Of a stretch of DNA of 12,657 nt, positions 1-7,354 are shown piece after piece; the first letter of the stretch is position 1; each line of letters starts with the position of its first letter. Made by a program: the position numbers and the translations under genes. The notes under the pieces are model-generated. The model was not told where the DNA came from and ran no database searches. It saw nothing but the letters and a program-made list of their open reading frames with translations. Source of the DNA: JACZST01 sp964195155. Lineage in GTDB: Bacteria > Actinomycetota > Acidimicrobiia > Spongiisociales > UBA5794. Where the stretch lies: contig CAXMOP010000066.1 in the NCBI GenBank assembly GCA_964195155.1, forward strand, positions 1-12,657. Direction: 5' to 3'.

Positions 1-785
1 GCCCCACCCTGGCTGTACGGGAAAACCGTCTTGTCGATCGCCTTGGCATGCGCTTCACGAGCAAGGATCAGCCCGCCGCGTGGACCGCGGAGCGACTTGT
101 GGGTCGTCGCGGTGACGATGTCGGCATGCGGCACCGGGCTCGGGTGTGCGCCGCCGGCGACCAGCCCGGTCAGGTGAGCCATGTCGACCAGGTAGATGGC
201 CCCGACTTCGTCGGCGATCTCGCGAAACGCCGCCCAGTCCGGGATCTGTGAGTAGGCCGAATACCCGGCGATGATCATCTTGGGCCGGTGCTCCATCGCC
301 AGGCGTCGCACTTCGTCCATGTCGATGCGCTCGGTCTCTTGGTCGAGCCCGTAGGCGACGACGTTGAACAACGCTCCTGAGAAGTTCACCGGCGACCCAT
401 GGGTGAGGTGGCCGCCCTGGTCGAGGCGCATCCCGAGGATGGTGTCACCCGGCTCGATCACGGCGAGATAGGCGGCCATATTGGCCTGCGACCCGGAGTG
501 GGGCTGCACGTTGGCGTGCTCGGCGTCGAACAATGCCTTGGCTCGATCGATGGCGAGCTGCTCGATCTCGTCGATGATCTCGCAACCCTCGTAATACCGG
601 CGACCCGGATAGCCCTCCGAATACTTGTTGGCCAGCACCGAACCCGACGCCTCCATCATCGCCCGGTCGACGATGTTCTCCGAGGCGATGAGCTGGATGT
701 GGCTTCGTTGACGGTCGGCGTCCCTGGCGATGAGCTCGGCGAGGGCAGGGTCGGCATCGGCGAGGGCAGTGTCGTCGTAGGTCAA
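1..785 (-). CDS. glyA: Serine hydroxymethyltransferase, N-terminal part (cut by window edge)
   Basis: PLP enzyme that interconverts serine plus tetrahydrofolate with glycine plus 5,10-methylene-THF in the cytosol. 261 codons are visible; the family is usually 415-430 residues, so roughly the last 160 lie beyond position 1. Visible family motifs are QLIASEN (about 31-37), NKYSEGYPGRRYYEG (53-67), HSGSQAN (96-102), the PLP-ring site VDMAH (200-204) and TTHKSLRGPRGG (227-238), with K230 the expected Schiff-base lysine. The chosen start is TTG at 785-783, overlapping the upstream tsaC stop by four bases (TTGA). No ATG or GTG lies nearby in frame, and the protein then begins (M)TYDDTALADADP, a normal SHMT N-terminus. 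A purine-rich GGTGG stretch precedes it, but no strong Shine-Dalgarno, so coupling to tsaC is likely. Identity is certain; the exact start is likely. Confidence 0.95.
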   Translation of the reverse strand, partial: MTYDDTALADADPALAELIARDADRQRSHIQLIASENIVDRAMMEASGSVLANKYSEGYPGRRYYEGCEIIDEIEQLAIDRAKALFDAEHANVQPHSGSQANMAAYLAVIEPGDTILGMRLDQGGHLTHGSPVNFSGALFNVVAYGLDQETERIDMDEVRRLAMEHRPKMIIAGYSAYSQIPDWAAFREIADEVGAIYLVDMAHLTGLVAGGAHPSPVPHADIVTATTHKSLRGPRGGLILAREAHAKAIDKTVFPYSQGG

Positions 786-1351
786 GGGACCACCGGACCG
801 TCGCGCAGCACCCACTCGGCGGGCTGGGTGAGGTCGAGGATCGTCGAGGCGGCATCGCCGAGCGACTCCCCCGGGATATACACGGCGATGTCCGGCCCGA
901 ACAGTTCCTTGGCGGCCTCGTCGTCGGCCACCGCCGACTGGCCGGCAACGTTGGCGCTGGTGACGGCCAGCGGGCCGGCGGCGTGGAGAAACTCGCGAGT
1001 TTCCGGATGATCGGGACAGCGCAGCCCGATGGTCCTGCGGGCGCGGTCGCCAAGCCATTCGGGCGTCGTCGCCAGCTTTGGCAGCACCAGGGTAAGGGCG
1101 CCGGGCCAGTGCCGCTCGGCAAGCTCGAGGGCGCGATCACTGAACGCGGCAAGGGTCTGGGCCTGTTCGAGGTCGGCAACGAGAATGGCAAGGGGCTTCA
1201 ACCCCGGGCGCCCTTTGACTTCGAAAATGCGTTCGAGCGCATCCTCGTTGAAAGGGTCGGCGGCGATGCCATACAGCGTGTCGGTGGGAACACCGATCAG
1301 GTCGCCGCTGCGCACCGCGACGCTGGCATCGCCGATGATGTCGTCGTCCAT
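782..1351 (-). CDS. tsaC: L-threonylcarbamoyladenylate synthase (TsaC/Sua5/YrdC family)
   Basis: Makes threonylcarbamoyl-AMP from threonine, bicarbonate and ATP, the first step of the t6A37 modification of tRNAs reading ANN codons. 189 residues, the length of the short TsaC form without the extra Sua5 domain. Visible motifs: GVPTDTLYG (20-28) at the nucleotide/threonine pocket, the basic K-x-R of EVKGRP (44-49), HWPGALTLVL (81-90), AVTSAN (129-134) and STILDL (169-174). I start it at ATG 1351 because the frame upstream (to 1435) lies inside prmC and encodes no family sequence. A GTG at 1357 is an alternative. It begins 13 bases after the prmC stop with no clear Shine-Dalgarno, and its stop overlaps the glyA start. 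Its neighbours prfA and prmC also act in translation fidelity. Confidence 0.93.
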   Translation of the reverse strand: MDDDIIGDASVAVRSGDLIGVPTDTLYGIAADPFNEDALERIFEVKGRPGLKPLAILVADLEQAQTLAAFSDRALELAERHWPGALTLVLPKLATTPEWLGDRARRTIGLRCPDHPETREFLHAAGPLAVTSANVAGQSAVADDEAAKELFGPDIAVYIPGESLGDAASTILDLTQPAEWVLRDGPVVP

Positions 1352-1364
1352 CTGCACAAGGTAG

Positions 1365-2198
1365 TCAGACGGAAGCGACGACGAAGCGGTCTTTGCCGGC
1401 CAGGTCCTTCTCGACCACTCCGTCAAGCTCGGCAAACAGGGCCAGTGCTTCAGCGCCCCGGAACTCCGAAATCTCGCACAGGATCACCCCTCCCGGTACG
1501 AGCCACGCGAATGCCTCACGGGCGATCGCCGCCAGCACCTCGTCACCGGTCGGGCCGGCGATGAGCGCCATACGCGGTTCGTGGTCGCGCACGTCCACCG
1601 GAAGGTCTCCGGCCTCGTCTTCAGCCAGATACGGCGGGTTGGCAACAATCAGGTCCACCTGCCCGTGTAGGTGCTCGGGGAGCGGCTCGAACAGATCGCC
1701 GGTGAATACGGCGATCTCGAGACCAGCCTCCCTGGCGTTCTCCTCAGCGACGGCAGTAGCGTCCGCGGAGCGGTCGGTTGCGTAGACGACCGCATCGGGG
1801 AAGGTGTGTTTGAGGGCAAGGGCAAGATTGCCTGAGCCCGTGCACAGATCGACGATCACCCTCGGCTCGGCAAGCGCCTGTGTGGCGAGCTCGAAGAGCT
1901 GCTCGGTCTCGGGTCTGGGGACCAGGACTCTCCGGTCGACCGAAACCTCGATCGGCCCGAACGGGATGCGCTCTTCGAGGTATTGCAATGGTTCTCCGCT
2001 TCTTCTGCGACCGACGAGCGCGATGAAGGTCTCCCGATCGAGGTCCGATACCGGCACCGCAAACAGCAGGTCGGTGCGCGACCGACCAGTGGCTTTGCCG
2101 AGCAGACGCTCGACCTCATGCCGCGGGAGGTCGCTGATCGAGTCCAGGAGTTCTGCAGAGCTCGCCTCGGGACTCGAGACTCGCGACTCGCGACTCAT
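1365..2198 (-). CDS. prmC: Peptide chain release factor N5-glutamine methyltransferase
   Basis: SAM-dependent methyltransferase that methylates the glutamine of the GGQ tripeptide of class I release factors; its substrate RF1 is encoded immediately upstream. 277 residues, typical for PrmC/HemK. The N-terminal helical domain covers about 12-90, with EPLQYLEER (69-77) and VLVPRPETE (91-99). The Rossmann fold carries SAM motif I VDLCTGSGNLAL (116-127) and the catalytic VANPPY (185-190) that holds the target glutamine, followed by DHEP (205-208). The ATG overlaps the prfA stop as ATGA. Odd point: the first ten codons are built from a tandem heptamer array (2169-2196), giving MSRESRVSSP, a sequence without family character. 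The ancestral start may therefore have been different, or the array may have expanded over it. Confidence 0.96.
   Translation of the reverse strand: MSRESRVSSPEASSAELLDSISDLPRHEVERLLGKATGRSRTDLLFAVPVSDLDRETFIALVGRRRSGEPLQYLEERIPFGPIEVSVDRRVLVPRPETEQLFELATQALAEPRVIVDLCTGSGNLALALKHTFPDAVVYATDRSADATAVAEENAREAGLEIAVFTGDLFEPLPEHLHGQVDLIVANPPYLAEDEAGDLPVDVRDHEPRMALIAGPTGDEVLAAIAREAFAWLVPGGVILCEISEFRGAEALALFAELDGVVEKDLAGKDRFVVASV
2169..2196 (-). repeat. Four-unit heptamer array in the 5' end of prmC
   Basis: On the plus strand the units are GGGACTC, GAGACTC, GCGACTC and GCGACTC, exactly 28 bases with a strict 7-base period. On the coding strand of prmC they read GAGTCGC twice, then GAGTCTC and GAGTCCC, beginning at the A of the second codon base pair of the ATGA overlap. 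Because 7 is not a multiple of 3, the array reads through all three phases and gives an irregular peptide. It is the only one of the arrays in this window that lies inside a gene. Confidence 0.85.
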
Positions 2199-3271
2199 TC
2201 CCCTGCCAGGGCCCTGGCGGCGTCGTCGGCGATCAGGGCATCGTGCAGTTCGACGAGATCGCCATCGAGCACTTGTGGAAGGGAGTGGATGGTCAGACCG
2301 ACGCGGTGGTCGGTGACCCGGTTCTCTTTGTAATTGTAGGTGCGGATCTTCTCCGAGCGTTGACCCGACCCGACCTGGGATCGGCGCACGTCGGCGCGTT
2401 CACCGAGCTGCTCCTCGAGCTGCGCCTGATACAAGCGAGCGCGCAGGACCCGCATCGCCTTGATCTTGTTCTGCAATTGCGACTTCTCGTCCTGGATCGA
2501 CACGCCGATGCCGGTAGGGATGTGTCTAATTCGCACCGCCGAGTCGGTGGTGTTCACGGACTGTCCCCCCGGCCCCTGTGAGCGAAAAGTCTCGACCTCG
2601 AGATCGTTCTCGTGGATGTCGACTTCGACGGCCTCGGCCTCTGGGAGCACGGCCACGGTGGCCATCGAGGTGTGGATCCGCCCCTGCGACTCGGTCTTGG
2701 GGACCCGCTGGACGCGGTGGGGCCCCGCCTCGTATTTGAACCGCGAGTAGGCCCCCTTCCCCGTGACCGCAAACGTTGCCTGATTGAAGCCGCCGGTATC
2801 AGAGGGTGACACGTCGATCGGCTCGATCTTCCAGCGATTGCGCTCGGCGAATCGCTCATACATGCGGTACAGGTCCCCGGCCCAGAGCGACGCCTCTTCA
2901 CCACCCGCCGCGGAGCGCAGCTCGACGATCACCCCCTTGTCGTCGTTCGGGTCTTTCGGCACAAGCAGGCGCTTCAAGTCGAGTTCGAGCTTGGCAAGCT
3001 CGGTCGTCTTCGCGGCGACGACCGACTCCGCGTACTCGACCATCTCGGGATCGTCCTCACTCTTGGCCAGCTCAGCGGCCTCGGCGGCCTCCGAAGCGGC
3101 TTCCCGATACTCGTTAAAGGTGGTGACGATGGGCTTCAGCTCGGCGTGGCGCTCGGCAAGCTCGCGGTACCGATTCTGATCCGCAATGACGTCGGGAGAT
3201 GCGAGCTGCACAACCGTCTCGTCGTACTCTCCGGCGATGGTCTCCAGCCGTTCAATGACCCGGTCATCCAT
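2195..3271 (-). CDS. prfA: Peptide chain release factor 1
   Basis: Class I release factor that reads UAA and UAG in the ribosomal A site and triggers peptide hydrolysis. 358 residues, the normal length. Visible: SAAGGEEASLWAGDLYRMYE (120-139), the codon-recognition region HRVQRVPKTESQGRIHTS (185-202), the catalytic GPGGQSVN (233-240, GGQ at 235-237), and the C-terminal VTDHRVG region. The stop-codon-reading tripeptide is PKT at 191-193; P and T of the RF1 PxT signature are kept and the middle residue is lysine where PAT or PVT is usual. SPF, the RF2 signature, is absent, so this is RF1. The start is ATG 3271 (MDDRVIERLE), inside the end of the DUF1385 gene (8-base overlap); the frame upstream is shadow sequence of that gene. 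No clear Shine-Dalgarno, so re-initiation after the upstream stop is likely. prmC follows with an ATGA overlap. Confidence 0.97.
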   Translation of the reverse strand: MDDRVIERLETIAGEYDETVVQLASPDVIADQNRYRELAERHAELKPIVTTFNEYREAASEAAEAAELAKSEDDPEMVEYAESVVAAKTTELAKLELDLKRLLVPKDPNDDKGVIVELRSAAGGEEASLWAGDLYRMYERFAERNRWKIEPIDVSPSDTGGFNQATFAVTGKGAYSRFKYEAGPHRVQRVPKTESQGRIHTSMATVAVLPEAEAVEVDIHENDLEVETFRSQGPGGQSVNTTDSAVRIRHIPTGIGVSIQDEKSQLQNKIKAMRVLRARLYQAQLEEQLGERADVRRSQVGSGQRSEKIRTYNYKENRVTDHRVGLTIHSLPQVLDGDLVELHDALIADDAARALAGE

Positions 3272-4211
3272 CGTCGGTGCCGTTATCGTCGTAGGTGACT
3301 GTAAGCGCACCCGAGGCAACCGGTCCGCGCTCGTGCACCTCGGCCACCGAATCCTTGTCGAGCGCTGCCAGCAGCGAGGCGACCGCCACCTCGACCTGGA
3401 GGTCGTCCGGCTCGTTCGTCGTGATCGACTGAATCCAGATCCCGGGTTTCGTGGCCCACGCCATCCATCGGTGGCCCGCAGCTCCCTTGAGCACCTCATA
3501 TGAGATGCCGGCGATCACGGGGATCAATGCGAGGCGGGCGATCACCTGCCAAACGTAATCCAGCGGCGCCAGCGCCAGGAAAACCACGAACGCCACCATC
3601 GCAACGATGACGATGAACGAGGTTCCACACCGCGGGTGACGCGGGCTGTATCGCTGGATGGCCGAGACCTCGAGCGGGTCCCCGGCCTCGTAGGCGTGGA
3701 TGGTCTTGTGTTCGGCTCCGTGGTACTGGAACACGCGCTGGATCTCGGAACTGCGCCCGATCAACCAGATATAGCCGACGATCAGGCCAAGCCGGATCAG
3801 CCCATCGAGGAGCACGAATACGAGGCTCGAGTCTCCGAAGAACTGATCGAGAAAACCTGCGGCGAGCACCGGGAGGAAGATGAACAGGCCGAGGGCGAAC
3901 ACGACGGCGACGACCATCGTGATCGCCACCTGGAAACGACCGACACTTTCATCCTCGTCTGCCGATTTTTCCGCCGACCACGACAGCGCGCGAAATCCCA
4001 GTGTGAGCGATTCGCCGAGAACGAGGATCCCGCGCACAAACGGGGTACGGGCGGCACGAGAGCGCGTCGTCAGTGCAGGCAGCTCGTTGCGTTTGGCCTC
4101 GATCTGCCCGTCGGGACGGCGTACCGCAACGGCCCAGCCGGCAGGGGCGCGCATCATCACGCCCTCGATCACTGCTTGCCCGCCGACGGTTGCGCCCTGT
4201 GGGCGGCTCAT
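3264..4211 (-). CDS. YqhQ/DUF1385-family polytopic membrane protein
   Basis: 315 residues of the DUF1385 family (Bacillus YqhQ type), whose biochemical role is not settled. Family blocks visible: GGQAVIEGVMMR (10-21), YHGAEHKTIHAYE (163-175) and HPRCGTSF (192-199). The histidines, glutamate and cysteine in the last two look like a possible metal or catalytic site, but that is inference. Likely membrane segments are about 94-120, 129-152, 199-216 and 222-242, with a soluble C-terminus. GGAG about six bases before the ATG serves as ribosome binding site, and the start shares one base with the rpmE stop (TGATG). The gene sits between rpmE and prfA. Membership is sure; function is not known to me. 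Confidence 0.9.
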   Translation of the reverse strand: MSRPQGATVGGQAVIEGVMMRAPAGWAVAVRRPDGQIEAKRNELPALTTRSRAARTPFVRGILVLGESLTLGFRALSWSAEKSADEDESVGRFQVAITMVVAVVFALGLFIFLPVLAAGFLDQFFGDSSLVFVLLDGLIRLGLIVGYIWLIGRSSEIQRVFQYHGAEHKTIHAYEAGDPLEVSAIQRYSPRHPRCGTSFIVIVAMVAFVVFLALAPLDYVWQVIARLALIPVIAGISYEVLKGAAGHRWMAWATKPGIWIQSITTNEPDDLQVEVAVASLLAALDKDSVAEVHERGPVASGALTVTYDDNGTDDG

Positions 4212-4522
4212 CAGGACTCCGCGGCGTCGGCCGTGTCGTCCTCAGTCATGGCTGGCGTGCCTTCGGCTGGCATGCCTTCGGCTGGCGCTTCGCTGGCGTC
4301 CGGAGCTGGCTTCGAGCCGCCTCCTGCGTCGCCATAGCGCTTGCGGAAGCGCTCAACCCGTCCGCCGGAGTCAACCAGGCGTTGCTTGCCCGTGTAGAAC
4401 GGGTGGCATTGGTTGCACATCTCGACGTGAAGCTCGGCTTCGGTCGAGCGCGTCACGAACGTGTTGCCACACGAACAGGTGACGGAGCTCTCGATGTACT
4501 CGGGATGGATTTCGGTCTTCAC
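4211..4522 (-). CDS. rpmE: 50S ribosomal protein L31 with long acidic C-terminal tail
   Basis: Ribosomal protein bL31, which bridges the large and small subunits. This is the zinc-binding (C+) type: cysteines at 16, 18, 36 and 39 in VTCSCGNTF and EMCNQCHPFYTGKQR. The canonical protein ends near RFRKRYG (58-64); here about 40 more residues follow, rich in Ala, Pro, Glu and Asp, containing the repeat PAEGMPAEGTPA. The start is GTG at 4522, with AGGAGA at 4532-4527 and a four-base spacer. It lies 97 bases after rho and shares one base with the DUF1385 start. The long structured leader (see 4523-4624) suggests feedback control of the kind proposed for L31 leaders. Identity is certain. Confidence 0.96.
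   Translation of the reverse strand: MKTEIHPEYIESSVTCSCGNTFVTRSTEAELHVEMCNQCHPFYTGKQRLVDSGGRVERFRKRYGDAGGGSKPAPDASEAPAEGMPAEGTPAMTEDDTADAAES
4253..4291 (-). repeat. rpmE: 15-bp tandem repeat encoding the L31 tail
   Basis: On the plus strand a 15-base unit starting TGGCGTGCCTTCGGC (4253-4267) is followed by TGGCATGCCTTCGGC (4268-4282), which differs at one base, and then by a partial unit (from 4283). In frame each full unit encodes a PAEG-containing pentapeptide. The repeat is therefore of the kind that can change length without shifting the frame. Confidence 0.75.
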
Positions 4523-4619
4523 GATGTCTCCTGGATGGTACTGGCCCGACCCTAAATGACGGTGTTTGCGAATGACGAGTACAACGGGCTTTACCCGCTG
4601 GAGTATTCCCCAACCACCG

Positions 4620-4624
<5 letters not shown>
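4523..4624 (-). promoter_or_regulatory. Structured rpmE leader / rho-rpmE intergenic RNA
   Basis: The 97 bases between rho and rpmE plus the rho stop. A perfect 10-bp inverted repeat, AATGACGGTG (plus strand 4555-4564) with CACCGTCATT (4615-4624), encloses 50 bases. One arm contains the rho stop codon. Inside is a hairpin with arms 4583-4588 and 4594-4599 (AACGGG/CCCGCT, one G-U) and a five-base loop. A second AATGAC at 4571-4576 could pair with the same distal arm, giving an alternative fold. The rpmE Shine-Dalgarno (4527-4532) lies outside the stem. Leader RNAs upstream of L31 genes have been proposed in several bacterial phyla; whether this matches one is inference. No T-run is present, so an ordinary intrinsic terminator is not supported. 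Confidence 0.55.
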
Positions 4625-6029
<1,405 letters not shown>

Positions 6030-6032
6030 GGT

Positions 6033-6105
6033 TGCTGGGTTCCCCTTTTCAGCAGCTTGGGTCGGAGACCCTGGGGTGTAGTGACGCGGGTTCGGTCCCG
6101 GTCAC
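6033..6105 (-). promoter_or_regulatory. Rho leader RNA with three consecutive hairpins
   Basis: Read 5' to 3' on the minus strand. Hairpin 1 (6105-6081) pairs GTGAC/GTCAC and CGGG/CCCG around a six-base loop, with one bulge. Hairpin 2 (6071-6059) has five-base arms GGGTC/GACCC and a three-base loop. Hairpin 3 pairs TGCTG (6054-6050) with CAGCA (6037-6033), and its 12-base loop holds the AGGGGA ribosome binding site of rho. The pairings are read directly from the sequence. That they control rho expression is inference, in line with known rho autoregulation. Confidence 0.5.
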
Positions 6106-6161
6106 ATGGAATGCCCGTCGAGCAACGCGCGAAGGCGTGGTCGTTGGGCGTGGATAGGGCA

Positions 6162-6189
6162 AGTGTAACGGCTCATCGGGCTAGTTCAA
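6162..6189 (-). promoter_or_regulatory. Probable rho promoter
   Basis: Minus strand TTGAAC (6189-6184), a 16-base spacer, and TACACT (6167-6162). The -10 fits the actinobacterial TAnnnT form and each box matches the sigma-70 consensus at four of six bases. Transcription would start near 6155, leaving a leader of about 125 bases before the rho ATG. It lies just downstream of the heptamer arrays that follow thrC. Confidence 0.55.
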
Positions 6190-6197
6190 GGAAGAAC

Positions 6198-6225
6198 GTC
6201 GTCAGTCGTCAGTCATCAGTCGTCA
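6198..6225 (+). repeat. Four-unit heptamer array, GTCGTCA type
   Basis: Units GTCGTCA, GTCGTCA, GTCATCA, GTCGTCA: exactly 28 bases, one substitution. It lies between thrC and rho, just upstream of the rho promoter. On the minus strand, rotated, the unit reads ACTGACG. No coding function. Confidence 0.85.
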
Positions 6226-6236
6226 GCAAAGCCCGC

Positions 6237-6264
6237 GAACTGAAGGCTGAAAGCTAAGAACTGA
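6237..6264 (+). repeat. Four-unit degenerate heptamer array, GAACTGA type
   Basis: Units GAACTGA, AGGCTGA, AAGCTAA, GAACTGA: 28 bases with a 7-base period but more divergence than the neighbouring array, from which it is separated by 11 bases. It ends seven bases before the thrC stop codon. Rotated, the first and last units read ACTGAAG. Confidence 0.65.
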
Positions 6265-6271
6265 AGACAGT

Positions 6272-7303
6272 TCAAAGCTCCAAGTGCTCCAAGATGGCAT
6301 CCAAACGCGGTGCCAGCGGTTCCCGGAGAGTTGCGCTCGCCGTTGCTGTTTCCGGGTCCTTGAGCCCGTGCCCGGTCAAGGTGCACACGACCGGCCCGGG
6401 GGGCAGGCCGTCGCGGAGTTTCAGCAGCCCGGCGACCCCTGCCGCCGAGGCCGGCTCGCAGAAGACTCCCTCCTCGTCGGCGAGCATCCGGTACGCATCG
6501 AGGATCTCCTCGTCGCTCACGGCTTCGATGAGACCTCCCGATTCGTCGCGCGCCGTCGTGGCGCCTTCCCACGACGCCGGGTTGCCGATCCTGATCGCGG
6601 AGGCAACGGTCTCGGGCGACTCGACGATCTCCCCGTCGACGATCGGCGCTGCCCCTGCTGCCTGGAACCCCCACATTTGCGGTGCTGCTGCCTCGGCCGT
6701 GTAGCCCTGCCAATAAGCGGTGATGTTCCCGGCGTTTCCGACCGGGAGGACATGGACGGCCGGCGCACCGCCGAGGACGTCGATCACCTCCCATGCCGCT
6801 GTTTGCTGGCCGGCGATCCGGTACGGATTGATCGAGTTGACCAGTACGGCGTCATGGACCGCGGTCAACTCGAGGACCAGGCCGAGTGCATCGTCGAACG
6901 AGCCGTCGATCGGCACCATCCTCGCCCCGTGCATGCTCGCCTGAGCGAGCTTTCCCGCGGCAATATTCCCCGCGGGAAGAATCACGATGCACGACATCCC
7001 TGCTCGCGCCGCATAGGCCGCCGCCGAGGCCGAGGTGTTCCCGGTGGATGCGCACGCCACCGCGGTCGCGCCGTCCTGTAGAGCCTTGGACACTGCCAGG
7101 GTCATCCCCCGGTCCTTGAACGAGCCGGTCGGATTGGCACCCTCGACCTTGAGGTAGACCTCGCGGGCGACGAGGCTCGAAATCATGGGCGCCTCCACCA
7201 GCGGCGTGCCGCCCTCGGCCAGCGTCACGACCGGAGTGTCGGCATCGACCGGCAGCCGGTCACGATACGCCTCGACAACGCCCGGCCATCGGCTGTGATC
7301 CAT
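6272..7303 (-). CDS. thrC: Threonine synthase
   Basis: PLP enzyme converting O-phosphohomoserine to threonine, the last step of the pathway. 343 residues and strongly like the short actinobacterial form. Visible: GGTPL, KVEGANPTGSFKDRGMT with the Schiff-base lysine at 63, STGNTSASAAAYAARAG (86-102), the phosphate-binding PVGNAGNITAYW (187-198), FCEPASAAGVAGLL, and LTGHGLKDPET near the C-terminus. I start at ATG 7303 (MDHSRWPGV); GTG 7312 is possible. There is no Shine-Dalgarno, but TATCGT (7316-7311) lies seven bases before the ATG, the spacing of leaderless actinobacterial transcripts. In many actinobacteria thrB sits between thrC and rho; here that slot holds only repeats and the rho promoter, so homoserine kinase must be encoded elsewhere. 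Confidence 0.96.
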   Translation of the reverse strand: MDHSRWPGVVEAYRDRLPVDADTPVVTLAEGGTPLVEAPMISSLVAREVYLKVEGANPTGSFKDRGMTLAVSKALQDGATAVACASTGNTSASAAAYAARAGMSCIVILPAGNIAAGKLAQASMHGARMVPIDGSFDDALGLVLELTAVHDAVLVNSINPYRIAGQQTAAWEVIDVLGGAPAVHVLPVGNAGNITAYWQGYTAEAAAPQMWGFQAAGAAPIVDGEIVESPETVASAIRIGNPASWEGATTARDESGGLIEAVSDEEILDAYRMLADEEGVFCEPASAAGVAGLLKLRDGLPPGPVVCTLTGHGLKDPETATASATLREPLAPRLDAILEHLEL

Positions 7304-7354
7304 GCCGATCACGATAGACCCGGGTGCTTGGCGGCTTCGCCCGTAGACTCAATC
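7304..7354. promoter_or_regulatory. Divergent thrC / membrane-protein promoter region
   Basis: Only 51 bases separate the two divergent starts. On the minus strand TATCGT (7316-7311) precedes the thrC ATG by seven bases. On the plus strand TAGACT (7344-7349) precedes the ATG at 7355 by five. Both fit TAnnnT -10 boxes of leaderless genes, and neither has a convincing -35 or a Shine-Dalgarno. The promoters would overlap and could compete. Confidence 0.35.

Noticed and set aside
399..1010. Plus-strand open frame across glyA and tsaC
   Set aside because: Both minus-strand genes are certain from conserved motifs, and the plus frame crosses their junction without any family signal.
6198..6264. Repeats as a possible CRISPR array
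   Set aside because: Units are 7 bases and directly abutting, with no spacers; no cas genes are nearby.
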